A stretch of 64,000 nt of DNA from Cricetomys ansorgei (GCA_026225945.1 JAMJFZ010000699.1:558001-622000), one strand, 5' to 3'. Shown: positions 33,609-44,945, counted from the first letter of the stretch. Numbers and translations: made by a program. The notes: generated by a model not told the origin, from the sequence alone.

Positions 33609-35375
33609 AGGAAGAGAGAGGCTTCTGACATAATCAACAAGACCTTTGTGAATCCAATTCATTCTTTAGTCTCTTCTCTCTGTCTGCTTCTCTCTTAGTC
33701 CTCCAAGTTGACAGGAATCTTTCTATTCTTTGGATATTCTTGTTTATTTTTTTCCTTTTATCCCCCTCCACTTATTTCTTTCTTCTGGACTGGTCAAACT
33801 CTTGGACAGAGAGCAGAAACACTTGTTTCTGGGCCAGGCAGACTTAAAAGCTTCCCCAAGAGTCCTTTTCATTGTACTGATGTCATCATTTGCTTGAATG
33901 TCTGGTCTGCCAGCTCCCCTCCCCAGACTGTGAAGTTCTTTGAATTACATTCACATTTGTGCTGTATTTCAAAGCATGCTCATTAGAATTGCATGCTGGA
34001 GAGGCTCCCTGGTGGCTACGGAATAACTGGATTCTCAATGTCTGTCAATCTTGGGGGCAGAGGGATAGAGGAAAATACGGATGGGAGGAGGGAAAGCAGC
34101 AGCTTGCATGGAGACTCATATATATTAAGCATGCTTTAAGTGTCCAAGACGGGGCTAAAACCTTTTGCTTAAGCCGGAAGACAGGGGTTGAGAAGCAACG
34201 GGTGGTCTTCATCTTAAGGATGATCTCATTAGAGATTTCCCCAAGGCCCATCTGGGTCCAGCCCCAGCCCAGCCTTGTCTGCTGAAGGATATAAACCAAC
34301 CAGCAAGAGGCAGTAGAGAAGACTTACCCCTAGGCCAGAAAATAGACACAATGGCCCTGCCATGCCTGCCTCACAGTGTGATGGAGATCCTAGGAGTGCA
34401 CAGATTTGATGACAATTTGAAAGTTATAAATATTGTGTGTTACAGAGGAGTTACTACTGACCCGTTAGTGAAGCAACTTTATTATTTACCAAGTCCTGCC
34501 TTTGTTCAGGGTAGGGTATGCATGCATGTATGCATGTGAGCAGGTGCGTTTAAACCATTCTTCAGGTTTCCATGCACTCCTTCAGGTTCCCCTGAGGCAG
34601 GAGGTTTATGAGGAGATGACTGGCCTGTCGGTTTGGGGCATGTGGGCAATGGATGTGACATGAGGCTACTTCTTCAACAACCTTTCAGAGCTGCACATCC
34701 TATATCTAGTGTCCCCCTCCACCAACCTGGCTCCTTGAAATTCTTGCTTTTTCTAAGACTTGGGCTGAGTGGCTCCTGCCCTCTGAGTGTTACTAGATTC
34801 ACTGAAATTGGGGGAGTGGTATAGGCAGAACCAGGAGGGGCTGTGAGAGAGCCTGAGATTCCATCTCCCATTTCTCACTTCCTGACCTTTGTGGGCCAGG
34901 ATGGGGAAAGGTGGGGTAAAGGAAAAGGCACCTTTGTGAACAAAGGACTGAGCAGGAGTATCCCTGTGAGGTGCAGGGTCCTAGCAGGGTGCACTTGGGC
35001 CCAGGAAGTGACTTGGATTCCAGAAATTTTATAAGCAAGCTACTGGCTATGAGAAAACCTTTTCACTTCTCCAAACACTAACTGCTTCCTCTGAAAAAAG
35101 GTCCTAGAACATGTTTGAGGATTATTGCATCCTTGTATATCCAGGTTTTAAGAAAAGTATATCAAAGAAGTAGTGTTTCCAAGCAACTGGGATAGTCATG
35201 AAAGACAGATGAGAGAGAGCTAGAAATCAAGGTGCCAGGGTTCAAATCCTCGATCATTTGCAAATTCTGCTCTATACGCCTCCATTTTTTTTATCTGTCA
35301 AGTGAGAGTATTTCTCTGCTGGGTTGACAGGCATGTGTCACCATTTGTTCACCATGTGTTCATTTAAAATCATTG
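33603..35375. other. Intergenic, mostly unassigned
   Basis: 35205-35330 (GTGCCAGGGTTCAAATCCTCG, TCCATTTTTTTTATCTGTCAAG) is MIR-like, plus orientation. No gene recognised; overlapping open frames on both strands around 33959-35038 have no known motif. Confidence 0.4.
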
Positions 35376-35469
35376 GCTACAAAAGGAGTATGAAGCTAGA
35401 CTTGGCTACATGAGACCCTGTCTCAAAAAAATACCCAAATACATTATTTTGTTTGCTAACTACAAACAT

Positions 35470-35990
35470 TAATAAAAAAGATAAATGCTCAAAATCCCAT
35501 TGCTAATGAATGGCTATATCGGTGATGCTATATGCACATAGTGGAATATTACTCAGCAATAGAAAGGAATAAAGTTACAATATATGCTACAATATGGATA
35601 AATCACAAAAATACCATGTTAAGTGAAATAAACTTTTCAAATTCGTAAATACTATGCTATTCCATTTATTTTATAGTTTGTTTTATGATACGGAGGATTA
35701 AATTGAGTCTCAATGTGCCAGGCAAGTGCTCAACCACCAAGCAGCACTCCGAACTCCTTACTACAGCTTGGAAAAGTCAGATTTTAGTTGAGTGGGGTCA
35801 CAAGTCAACCAGAGGAATGGGAGAGAACTGACTACAAAGATGGCAACAGGAAAGTTTAGGGAATGCTAGAAATGTACTGTGTCTTAATTGCGATGGTAAT
35901 TATGAAACTATGTACAGTTGCCCAAACTACAAATAAAAACATGACACATATAAGTGAATTTCAGTGTAGATAATCTGTATTTCAAAAAAA
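35470..35990 (+). mobile_element. Ancient L1 3' region, split by an ID-like SINE
   Basis: GGAATATTACTCAGCAATAG, AAAGGAATAAAGTTACAATATATGC, TGGATAAATCAC, AAGTGAAATAAAC, then an ID-like antisense piece at about 35683-35760 (GGAGGATTAAATTGAGTCTC, CAGGCAAGTGCTCAACCACC), then CAGAGGAATGG, GAATGCTAGAAATGTACTGTG, GGTAATTATG and CTGTATTTCAA. The right and left L1 parts are in order and in the same orientation, so the SINE landed inside the L1. Confidence 0.75.
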
Positions 35991-36659
35991 ATTGAAGTCA
36001 GTGTGGTATGGGAGTTGGGGAGCGTGGAAGAACAAAGGATAGAGAGACTTGTTCTACACACTTAGCAAGGATGTGCCATGAGCACAGTGGAGGGTGAGGG
36101 TATGTCTCACATGCACATGATAGCGGTGCTGCTGCTTGATGCTGTTTTCCTCCTGCTTTTCTCACAGAACTCAAAGTTGACATGCAGTCTCCTTGGGGGT
36201 GCCTGACTGGTCAGTAAGCTCTATTCCCAGGTGCTAGATGGAAGTTTAAAGCAAGTAATGGGGTGTGAAAATATTCACCCAGAGACAAATGTAGTTTCTT
36301 TGTTCTCACAGGTACTTGGGCACAGGGTTATGACATCACACTGTTTCCCAGGAAACATCAAGGTAGAGTCGCACAGTGCAGGTGGGAGGGGTAGTGGAGG
36401 ACATGACTCTGAGGTCCAATCTAGAAAAGCAACATGGTAAAAAAACAAAATAAAACAAAACAAAACAACCAAAAAACAAACAACAAAAAAAAAACTTGCC
36501 CTGAAGTTCAGCTACAAATCAAAGTCAAAGTCACAAGATTCTCCTACTCTCTGTGCTTCTAATCCTAAAAGGAATTTTGTTTTTCTTTTTGTTCTCAGTG
36601 CAGTTGATCAAATTCAACAGCTCACATATATTAGCCTAGTGAACATAGCTACAGCTACA

Positions 36660-36780
36660 ATCTTTTTTCTTTTGAGACAGTGTCTTAATATATGCTTCCC
36701 ACTGGTTTTGAGCTTGCAGTCTTCCTGTCTATGTCTACCAAGTGAAGGGTTGCAGGCATATACCACCTCAGCCAGCTGAG
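36660..36780 (-). mobile_element. B1-like SINE, antisense
   Basis: TTTTCTTTTGAGACAGTGTC, GTTTTGAGCTTGCAGTCTTCC, AGGGTTGCAGGCATATACCACC. Reverse B1. A poly(A/C) run sits to its left at 36438-36494. Confidence 0.7.
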
Positions 36781-37039
36781 TTTGTTTTTTTTTTTTTTAA
36801 ATCTCAGTTTCTTACATTATTTTTTGAGGAAGTAAGCCCGATGAGGAAATGTTTCATAAATAGTCAAATGCGCTTTACTCCAAACAGATTATTAAAAGAA
36901 TTTTCTCTTTTTATCTAACTATTTCATGGTGGTGTGAGTACTAGACCATTCAAACACATAATGAAAATTGGAAAATATAACATGAAAAATCTGTCAGTGA
37001 ACAGTCACTGAATCTGAACGAAAATGGGTTAATGTTAAT

Positions 37040-37670
37040 AAAAAACATAACATTTACAGAAAACGTTGTACAGTAAGAACACTATGCTATTATTGACAGA
37101 AAAATTTAAAAACAAAATGTGTGAAAGATGCTACAGGTTCATGGGTTAGAGGGCTCAACACGGTTAATATAGTAATACTACCCAAAGTGTTCTATAAATT
37201 CATTGCAAATTCCTATCAAAGTTCAAATGGTGTTTTGAAGAAATATAAAAACCCATCATAGAATTCATATAGCTACCAAGAGAATCCAAAAATCCAAACC
37301 AATATTCCTGATTTTAAAACTTATTACGTAGCTACTGTAATCAAAACAATGTAGGGCTGAAAAAATGGCTAAGTGTCGGCCACCAAGCCTGACAACCTGA
37401 GTTAGATCGTCCAGAACCCACAGAAAGTTGTTCTCTGACCTCCACACGAATGCTCTGGCATGTGCATATGAGTGCATGCACAAGCACACAAAAATAATTA
37501 GCACAGATTTTAAACAAAAAAACCAGAAATCACAAGTGTTAATGAGGATGAGAAGGAATTAGAACTTTCCTGTACCACTGAGGGGAATGCAAAGGGCCAT
37601 TCCTGCTATAGAAAACTCTATGGAGGTGAATTGCACAATAGTGTGATATTATGTATATTTTACCAGAATT
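37040..37670 (+). mobile_element. L1 ORF2 fragment carrying a B2-type SINE
   Basis: GGTTCATGGGTTAGAGGGCTC, ATAGTAATACTACCCAAAGTG, TATAAATTCATTGCAAATTCC, TATCAAAGTTCAAATGG, GTAGCTACTGTAATCAAAACAATG follow L1 ORF2 near its end. A B2/B3-like SINE interrupts at 37350-37510 (AAAAATGGCTAAGTGTCGGCC, CCTCCACACGAATGCTCTGG). L1 then resumes with AATGAGGATGAGAAGGAATTAG and CTATAGAAAACTCTATGGAGG. The protein frame is dead. Confidence 0.8.
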
Positions 37671-37834
37671 AAAGCAACAGGAATAAGCCTTCCCAAGTAG
37701 GGGGAGCTGGGAGAACAAAAATCAGACTCAGTGACAATGGTGTCTGTGCTTTGCCTCTAATGTGTACCTACTTTTCAAGGTAGTGTTCAGTCTAGGACAT
37801 AGGTCTCATGTCCTGTTTCAGAAACAAAGTCTTG

Positions 37835-38030
37835 AGGCTGGGGATGAGCTTGGTTAGTTGAGTGCTTGCTTAGCATTTACTAAGCCTAGATTTGGTCTCC
37901 AGAACCACATACACCACACATTGTGCACACACTTGCAATCTCAGAACTTGGAAGTCGAAGATAAAAAGATCATAAATTCAAAAATCACTCTTGGCTACAT
38001 AGCAAGTTTGAGATCAGCTTGGGGTATATT
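37835..38030 (+). mobile_element. B4-type composite SINE
   Basis: GAGGCTGGGGATGAGCTTGG, GTGCTTGCTTAGCATTTACTAAG, GGTCTCCAGAACCACATACACC (ID-like head), then CTTGCAATCTCAGAACTTGG and CTTGGCTACATAGCAAGTTTG (B1-like tail). Confidence 0.8.
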
Positions 38031-38205
38031 AGATATTATGGCTGAGCAGATAAAGGTGCTAACTGAAGAGTCTGGCTGCCAGCATTCGATCCCCAGAACC
38101 CGTGGGAGAAGCAACGAAGTGACCCATGTAAGCTGTCCTCTGACTTCTACATGTATTACTGGCATGTCCCCACCTCCCCCCCAATAAATAAATATAGAAC
38201 AATGT
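38031..38205 (+). mobile_element. B2-type SINE
   Basis: ATGGCTGAGCAGATAAAGGTG, GGCTGCCAGCATTCGATCCCC, GTAAGCTGTCCTCTGACTTC, then CCCCAATAAATAAATATAG. Abuts the B4 element on its left. Confidence 0.75.
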
Positions 38206-38274
38206 TAAAATAAGAAAGCAAGCTCTGCATAGAGTACCAGGACTTACTAAGAGAAATTGGAAGCATGTGGGATA

Positions 38275-38405
38275 CAAGGATGTATGTTGTGATCACACAC
38301 ACCTGTTATCCCAGAATTTCGCAAGCTGAGACAGGAGGATGGCATGTTTGAAGCCAGTCTGGGCTGGATTCATATCAAAATCCTGTGTTACAAAAGAAAC
38401 TAAAA
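38275..38405 (+). mobile_element. B1-like SINE
   Basis: CACACACACCTGTTATCCCAG, GCTGAGACAGGAGGATGGC, TTTGAAGCCAGTCTGGGCTG. Third SINE of a same-orientation run. Confidence 0.7.
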
Positions 38406-39004
38406 CAAAAAGAGCACGTCCTTTCCAGAAGAAATGCTCCCCCGCTGCTTCTTTCAAGAACTTCCTGAGAACTGTGCAGCAGGAGAGCCTCCCTTCCCCG
38501 AGCCATGCTCAAGAAATCACTTCCTGAGGACCCCAACTTTAGGTGGGAAGCTTGGGTAGAGTCCATTGATAGAGCACTCCAGACAGTGTGTGATGAGGAT
38601 GTTCTTTTCCCACCTACAGCCTCTGGGAATCGCTTCAAATAGACCATCAGCCAAGGGAGAACATATGCACCCACACACAGAAGTCTGCCAACCCTATGAG
38701 TCTCCAAGTGGGACACTCCAGGAGTAGCTACTTGTGAACAGTGCAGAGTCTTGGCCCCTTTCCTGGCACCTTCCCCTGTTTATGCTAGCCCTTAGGAGCA
38801 ACAGGTAAAGCCTCTGGCAGTAGCATTACCAATGACAGCTGGAGACCTCCCATTGCTAATAGAGGCTGGGTCAGCTCAGGGATACACTTGGAAAGCTGAA
38901 GAGGCCAAGCCAAGAGTCCACCCCTTTCCTTGCCCCTCCCTCAATGCAGAGCTTGCACAAGCCCTATCTTTCAACTACGTCATTGGGATAGAATTTCTAA
39001 ACTG

Positions 39005-39135
39005 AGAACGGTGCCACACACCTGTGATTCCAGCAATTAAGAGCTTGACACATGAAGATTTTGATGAGTTTCAGACTACCACACACTAATAGCAGATACC
39101 AGGCTAGCAAGTTCTACAAATCAAGACCTTATGTC
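39005..39135 (+). mobile_element. B1-like SINE, degraded
   Basis: GAGAACGGTGCCACACACCTG, TGATTCCAGCAATTAAGAG, ACCAGGCTAGCAAGTTCTAC, then the GAT array. Middle part not recognisable. Confidence 0.5.
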
Positions 39136-39137
39136 AG

Positions 39138-39138
<1 letters not shown>

Positions 39139-39188
<50 letters not shown>
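39139..39188 (+). repeat. (GAT)n trinucleotide array
   Basis: About 17 uninterrupted GAT units at the 3' end of a degraded B1-like element; not in a coding frame. Confidence 0.97.
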
Positions 39189-39189
<1 letters not shown>

Positions 39190-39290
39190 GGTGAGCTATT
39201 GATTGAATACTATGAAACTTACCTATGTTAAGTATACAGTTTAGTAGTTAGTATATTCACAGAACTGTGAAAATTCTTTACCCCCTAACA

Positions 39291-39514
39291 CAGCAGTTCT
39301 CAACCTATGGGTCATAACCCCTTTGGAGGGCGAATGACCCTTTCAGAGGAGTCACCTAAGACCATTTACATATCCAATATTTACATTACAATTCATAACA
39401 GTAGAAAAATTAAAGTTATGAAGTAGCAATGAAAATAATTTTATGGTTAAAGGTCACCACAACATGAGGAACTATATTAAAGGGTCACAGCCTTAGGGTG
39501 GTTGAGAACCATTG
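39291..39514. mobile_element. Rodent hAT-Charlie mini-element (URR1-like) with 8-bp target duplication
   Basis: A 224-bp element bounded by inverted ends CAGCAGTTCTCAACC and GGTTGAGAACCATTG (12 of 15 paired). It is flanked by a perfect 8-bp duplication, CCCTAACA, at 39283-39290 and 39515-39522, the signature size for hAT transposition. The inside (AACCCCTTTGGAGGGCGAATG, ATAATTTTATGGTTAAAGG) is typical of rodent URR1-type non-autonomous elements. It carries no transposase. It was inserted into the older L1. Confidence 0.92.
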
Positions 39515-39857
39515 CCCTAACACAACCCCAGATTCACTCCTCATTTCCCCCTGTTCACCCCTGACAACCACTTCTCTGTGGATTTAATTATTTTCACATC
39601 TATGGAATTTTGTGCTTTATTTTATTTGACATATTTTCTAGGCTCATCTGTGTTGTAACATGAATCAGTGCTTCATTAGTTTTTCTAGTTGACTAGTATT
39701 CCATCACATGCATATTCCTACCACCTTTTTCTTGTGCATTTATTTGTTTGTGGAAATTTGGATTGTTTGCACCATTTTATATTTCAATCAGCAATGTGTA
39801 AGGGTTCTGATGTTACTGTGTGTTTGTCAACATTTGTTGTTGTTCAGGTTTTTAAAT

Positions 39858-39997
39858 TCTCTTTGAGGTAGCATCTCATGTATCCTGGTCTGGCCATAAA
39901 CTTGCTATAGAGTTAAGAATGACCTTAAACTCCTTATTCTTCTTCCCCTGCTCTCAAGTGCTGGGAATACAGGTCTGCATCAACACACCTAGCTCTG

Positions 39998-40053
<56 letters not shown>

Positions 40054-40056
40054 GAG
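39858..40056 (-). mobile_element. B1-like SINE, antisense, with (TG)n array
   Basis: CTTTGAGGTAGCATCTCATG, ATCCTGGTCTGGCCATAAAC, AATGACCTTAAACTCC, AAGTGCTGGGAATACAGG is a reversed B1 ending at about 39993. A (TG)n run of about 28 units follows at 39999-40054. Confidence 0.8.
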
Positions 40057-40074
40057 TGAGAGAGAGAGCTTGTA

Positions 40075-41020
40075 AATGTGTATGCACATGGATATGTCTT
40101 TGTGGAGTGTGTTTATGTGTGTCAGATGTATGTGAAGAAGGATGGGTGTACATGTGTGTACAGGGGCCTTTGGAATTTACAGGATAACCTTGGATGTCAT
40201 TTCTCAGGTGCCATACACCTTATTTCTTTTCTTTAATTGGTTCTCTAACAGTTTCATACAACGTTTTCATACAATGTTTTCATCATATTTCTACAACAAT
40301 TCCCAGATCCAATCCTGTTCCCTATTCACCCAACTTTGTGTCCTATTTTCTTAAGTCATTAAAGACCAATTTGTGCTACATAAAAATTCTTGAGTGTGTT
40401 CTTCCACTGGAGAATGGTCAGCCTACCAATGGTTATACTCTTAAAGAATATTGTTCCTCTCTCTCTCTCTGTCTCTCTTTCTTCTGCTAACAATTGTCAA
40501 TAGCTCCACATCTAAAGGTAGGATTGCATGCCCAATTCCCCTCTTCGTTCTGGAACTTGGTGTGGCTTGGGCTTGCAGAGGTTTTGTACCAACCACTGTG
40601 AGTTCTTATGTGCAGTTGTCCTGCTGTGTTCAAAAGATAATGTTTCCTTGTAGTCATCCACTGCCTCTGGGTCTTACTCTCTTTCCAACCATTCTTCCTT
40701 GTGTTTAAGGACAGGAGCTGAGGGAGGATGTGTGTGGTATATAGGTTCCCTTTAGGGCTGAGCATTCTTCAGTCTTGTTTTTTGAAACAGGGCCTCTCAC
40801 TGGCCTGCAGGTCACAAATTAGTCTAGGCTGATTGGCAAGTGAGCCCCAGGGATGCATATATGTCTGCTTTCTTGGAACTGGAATTTGAAGTGTCCATTA
40901 CCTCACCTGAATGGGTTTTTAAAAATATGGTTTCTGGATACTGAATTCTGCTTCTCATGAAAATTCTGAGAGGTTTCAAGCAGTGCTCCAGCACTTTACA
41001 ACTGAGCAGTATACTTTAGC
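40075..41020 (-). mobile_element. B4-type SINE, antisense, split by an L1 3' end
   Basis: The left part (GGGGCCTTTGGAATTTACAGG, TTGGATGTCATTTCTCAGG, GCCATACACCTTATTTC) ends near 40228. The SINE resumes near 40774 with TTTTTTGAAACAGGGCCTC, ACTGGCCTGCAGGTCAC, AAGTGAGCCCCAGGG and later CAGCACTTTACAACTGAGC. Compare the intact arrangement at 17405-17640. The insert is described separately. Confidence 0.7.
40229..40773 (-). mobile_element. Rodent L1 3'-end insertion, antisense
   Basis: TTGGTTCTCTAACAGTTTCATAC, CCACTGGAGAATGGTCAGCC, AACAATTGTCAATAGCTCC, GGTAGGATTGCATGCCC, GTGAGTTCTTATGTGCAGTTG, TTTCCTTGTAGTCATCCAC. The same family is seen at 44275-44945 and, in plus orientation, at 62500-62785. Confidence 0.75.
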
Positions 41021-41934
41021 TTCTTATCTTTTTGATTACAGCAACTGGAATTGGTGAGAAATTGTGTTTTTGAGTTGCATGTTCCAGAAGCTAATAAAAT
41101 TGACCAAGTTTTTATTTTCTTACTAGCTATTTGTATATATATTTGGAGAAAATTCTAGTAAAATAATTGTTCATTTTATTAAACTGGTTAATTTTCTTTC
41201 AATTATTGTGTTATAAGAATTATTCATATATGTTGAATAGAAGTCCATTACTAGAGATATTATTTGTAAAATCTCCAATTCTATTCTGTGATTGTATTTT
41301 CACTTTTTGGATGGTTTCTGTTGAATCCCAAGAATTTTCTCATTTTGCTGAAGTTCAATTTATCTATTTTCTAATGTTTATCTCTGTGTTTTAATGCCAT
41401 ATTTAAGAAGCCATTGTCAAATCCAAGATCATGAATATTCATTTCCTCCTATGAATTATATAGTCTTTGCTCTTACATGTAGATCTATATTCTACATTGA
41501 GTTCATTCTTATGCCTTTTATAACGGAGGTGGGGAGTCTAACTTCATATTTTGTATAGGGTATTTGGTATGCCAGAATCATTTGTTGAAAAACTGTGTTT
41601 TTGTATTAAATCATATTTCACTTTTGTCAAATTTTGAATAATGATAAATATAGGGACTGATTTCCAGACTCCCAATCCTGTTCCATTGGTCTATATGTCT
41701 ATCTTAATGCCAGTTCCATACTTACTTCCTCTCTGAGTTTCGTGAGAAGGCACCTTCAGTGCGCTATCACATATCCAGTGTTTTCAAGTGACTATGGCAG
41801 TTTAGATCTCAGTCCCCCCGCCCACTCCATGGAACACACACACCAATAGGGAAGAAGTCTAACACCTCACACATACTAGGAAAAGTGCTTTCCCATCAAA
41901 TATATCTGAAGCCTTTCTTTCTAGTCTTTCGTTT

Positions 41935-42060
41935 TTGAGGTAGAGTCTCACTAACTTGTCTAAGCTGGCTTTGAACCAGTTCTATAGGCCAGGCAAGCCT
42001 TAGATTGTGTTCCTCCTGCCTCAACTTTCAAAGTAACTGAAATTATAGCCTGTGCTATAA
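41935..42060 (-). mobile_element. B1-like SINE, antisense
   Basis: TTGAGGTAGAGTCTCACTAAC, TAAGCTGGCTTTGAACCAG, TTCCTCCTGCCTCAACTTTC, TGAAATTATAGCCTGTGC. Reverse B1 order. Confidence 0.7.
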
Positions 42061-42137
42061 TTTATATATATAGCTGAGCTACTTTTTTTCCTTATCTGTT
42101 CTATATTATGTCCTTAGAAGGCAGCTATGTAAGGTGG

Positions 42138-42475
42138 CTGTTGTGGTTTAAATGAGAATGTCCGACATGGGTTCAGATGTTTAAACACTTGAGCCACAGT
42201 TTGTTATGATGTTTGGGGGTATCACCTTGCTGGAGGAAGAATGTAAAGGTCTCAAAAGCCATGCACTGTTCCCAGCTCACTCTCTCCGCTTCCTGCTTGT
42301 GGTTCAAGTTGCGAGCCTTCAGCCTCCTGTTCCAGTTCACCACCTGCTGCCACAATTCCTCAAATGACAGCCTCCTATTCTTCTGGAATTAGAAGTCAAA
42401 TAAGTTCTTCACTCTATAAATTACCTTAGTGATGGTGTTTTATCATGTAAGTAGAAAAGTAACTAACACAGTGGC
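42138..42475 (+). mobile_element. Rodent dispersed repeat (family of 20755)
   Basis: CTGTTGTGGTTTAAATGAGAATG, GGGGGTATCACCTTGCTGGAGG, CTTCCTGCTTGTGGTTC, GAAGTCAAATAAGTTCTTC, CCTTAGTGATGGTGTTTTATC and AAGTAACTAACACAG at the end. Shares its tail with the repeat at 53400. Confidence 0.7.
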
Positions 42476-43129
42476 CATCCTTCTATCATGGATGAGGAAA
42501 AGCAAGCTCAGAGAGGTTGTGAAAATCTTAAGGTAATTGTGTTGTGATGCATAGCACTGAGACCAGAACCATGGCGTCTCAGGTCATAGACCCAAGCTTC
42601 TTCCTACATAGAACAGTTGTCCTTAAAAGAAAAAAGACAGTGATTATGAATGAGTTCTTGGGTTGAGTCTGCAGCAATGCAAACAAAAGAAAACAAAACT
42701 CCCAAGCTCTCCAAATATGTCTAACCAAACCAAACCAGGCTCCTCTGTCTTTGCTAATCAAACAAAACCAGGCTAGGCATCACAGCTTTTGTGGAGAAAC
42801 ATTAATAAAAGCAGCACCTCTTCATCTCCTCTAATGTCCACTCTGAATTCCTTAGGTCACAGTCTCTAGAGACCTATGGGAATGTATTGTTGTAAGGAGT
42901 TGTGGTCATTTCAAGAATGGGAGCTATTGTGGGGTAGGGAAACCCTTTGATAACTCTGTCAGTGAAGCATGGAGAGGAGTAATTTTGTGAACAAAGTATT
43001 TTATCCCAAATCTTTCCCTTGCCGGCCTTAGAACCATTTTTTGGCCCTATCTTGCCAAGGCTGCCTATTTCCTTAACATTTTAGCTTGGCTTATCTTCCA
43101 ACATATGATCTTGACTCCTTACAGTTAAC

Positions 43130-43280
43130 CTGCAAAAATTACACAATCATGTTCATTTCAGAGATGAGGAAAATCAGGTGCGGAGATGTGTGGAGACTTT
43201 CCCAACATCCTATGGCTTTCAAGAGGCTCAGAGATTTGAACCTAGAGCTATTGAACTGCAGAGCCATTCTGGTTGCTCCT
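43130..43280 (-). mobile_element. MIR SINE, antisense
   Basis: GTTCATTTCAGAGATGAGGAAAATC, ACTTTCCCAACATCCTATGG, AGATTTGAACCTAGAGC. Reversed MIR. A second MIR-like piece lies at 42480-42590. Confidence 0.7.
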
Positions 43281-43537
43281 TGCCCATGGTGTTCCCTGTT
43301 TGCAGATGTTTTTTGTAGGATTTCCCCTATGATCCAGTCCATATCCTGCAGCTCCTTGTTCCTTGCATTCATTGCTGCTTCTAAGACTAATGCACTACTT
43401 CCCCGGCCACTAATTCCTACAGGAAACTGAGAGATTGAAAAGAAAGTATTGGCTCCACACTCCCTGTTGCAGGAGAGCACTACACCTTAAAATTTTTTCT
43501 CAAATGCCCCTAACCTTTATATAGATGTGCATATGGG

Positions 43538-43735
43538 CTGAGGATGTAGCTCAGTTGGCAGAGTGCTTGCTTGTCTAAACTGCACAATTCCCCAGTGTTG
43601 CATAAACAGGGCATGGCGATGCATGCTACTTGTGATTCCAGTGCTTGGGAGGTGGAGACAGGAAGACAAAGATCATCCTTGGCTACATAGCAAGTTAGGG
43701 ACAAGCCTGGGCTACATGATATCTGGGGTGAAATT
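43538..43735 (+). mobile_element. B4-type composite SINE
   Basis: GGGCTGAGGATGTAGCTCAG, TTGGCAGAGTGCTTGCTTG (ID-like head), ACAGGGCATGGCGATGCATG, GTGATTCCAGTGCTTGGGAGG and AAGCCTGGGCTACATGATATC (B1-like tail). Well preserved. Confidence 0.85.
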
Positions 43736-44269
43736 AAGTTTCAAATATAAATTCTGATTTGGTGATTCTAGGGGTTAGCATGCTATTAGATATGGGGTGT
43801 AGTGGCTTAACTGCAGTGTACAAATGCTCAGCCCTCAGTGGCGATGCCCCAGTGTGAGTGAGTTTGCAATGCTGCCTATTCAGCTTATGTTTCTTCGACA
43901 AGGGTGAGCTTCTTCAAGTGCTGATGAGGTGTGGGAACTCAGACTGAGGCAGCTGCTCCAGAGGGCCACAATTGCTTGTCTGGAGCCTTGAGTTTCTGTG
44001 ACAACTGAACCCCTTCAAGCTTTGTCCCTTTGCTGAATCTGGGCAGTTTCTAGATCCTATCTTTCTCTGCTTTACCCTCAGAATCTTCACTGTTCACCCC
44101 CATGGGGAGGCAGCCTACACCATGACACATTCTACTACCTCTGAGAGCTCTCGGGTCGTTGTTCCTGGAAGGTAAAGGTATGTTTTGAGTCCTTCTCTTT
44201 TTTTGCCTCCCTCTTGCCCTCCCCTCCCCTCTTTTCTTTTCTCTTTTTTCCTGTCCTCTACATTTTTAA

Positions 44270-44945
44270 AGTAATATTTTCATTAATTCTTTGAGAATTC
44301 CATACAAGGTAGTTTGATCATGTAGATTCTCCTCCTCAACTCCTTCCAGATCAAGCCTCATCTCCTTGCCAATACAACTTCATGTTCTCTTTCTTTCTCT
44401 CTCTCTTTTTTTTATTTAATTAAAAAAATCCAACAAGTCTGGTTTGTGTTGCTGGATACTTCTCTGCTGGGGGCCTGCCTTGGAGTGTATGACAACATTA
44501 AAGAAAACTGACTTTCTCTGTCACAAGATCAGTCAAATACCAATAGTTCTTCAGCTAGAGGGTAGGACTTCATGCCCACATCCCCTCCTGAATGCTAGGA
44601 TTTTTTTTTTCTGGTTTGAGCTTCTGCTGGTCTTATGCATGTTATCGCAATCACTGAGTTCATGTGTACATTTGTCTTGTGTTGGAACACTGTTTCCTTG
44701 AAGTCACCCACCACTTGTGGCTCTTAGACTCTTTCCATATAGATTCCCTAGTGTTGAGGGGAGAAATGTAATGCAGATGTCCCGTACAGAGCTGAGGACT
44801 CCTCAATCTCTTATTCTCTGCATACTGACTAGTTGTGGGTTTCTGTGTTAATTGCCAACTACTGTAAGAAACTTCTCTGATTAGAGTACAGCAATAAGTA
44901 ATTAGGAGTTGTTTTAGTGTTGTATCCATTTAGCAGTATAATAAT
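44270..44945 (-). mobile_element. Rodent L1 3' end, antisense
   Basis: TTAATTCTTTGAGAATTCC, ATACAAGGTAGTTTGATCATG, CTCAACTCCTTCCAGATC, AAGAAAACTGACTTTCTCTG, TAGTTCTTCAGCTAGAGGG, GACTTCATGCCC, CTTGAAGTCACCCACC. Same family as the insertion at 40229. Confidence 0.8.

Larger units (their letters stand above)
39200..41740 (-). mobile_element. Ancient L1 (3' region and ORF2 part), antisense, in pieces
   Basis: Left part 39200-39840 is the old L1 3' region reversed (AAGTATACAGTTTAGTAGTTAG, CAACCACTTCTCTGTGG, AGGCTCATCTGTGTTGTAAC, AGTATTCCATCACATGCATA). Right part 41025-41740 is reversed L1 further upstream (ATTTGTATATATATTTGGAG, AAGTTCAATTTATCTATTTTC, GCCATTGTCAAATCCAAG, TTCCATTGGTCTATATGTC). Both have the same orientation and correct order. 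Between and within them lie a hAT element, a B1 with (TG)n, and a B4-type SINE that is itself split. Confidence 0.8.

Noticed and set aside
43086..43480. Overlapping ORFs of 114 and 113 codons on opposite strands
   Set aside because: They share a region with a MIR element; the two frames shadow each other and neither has a known motif.
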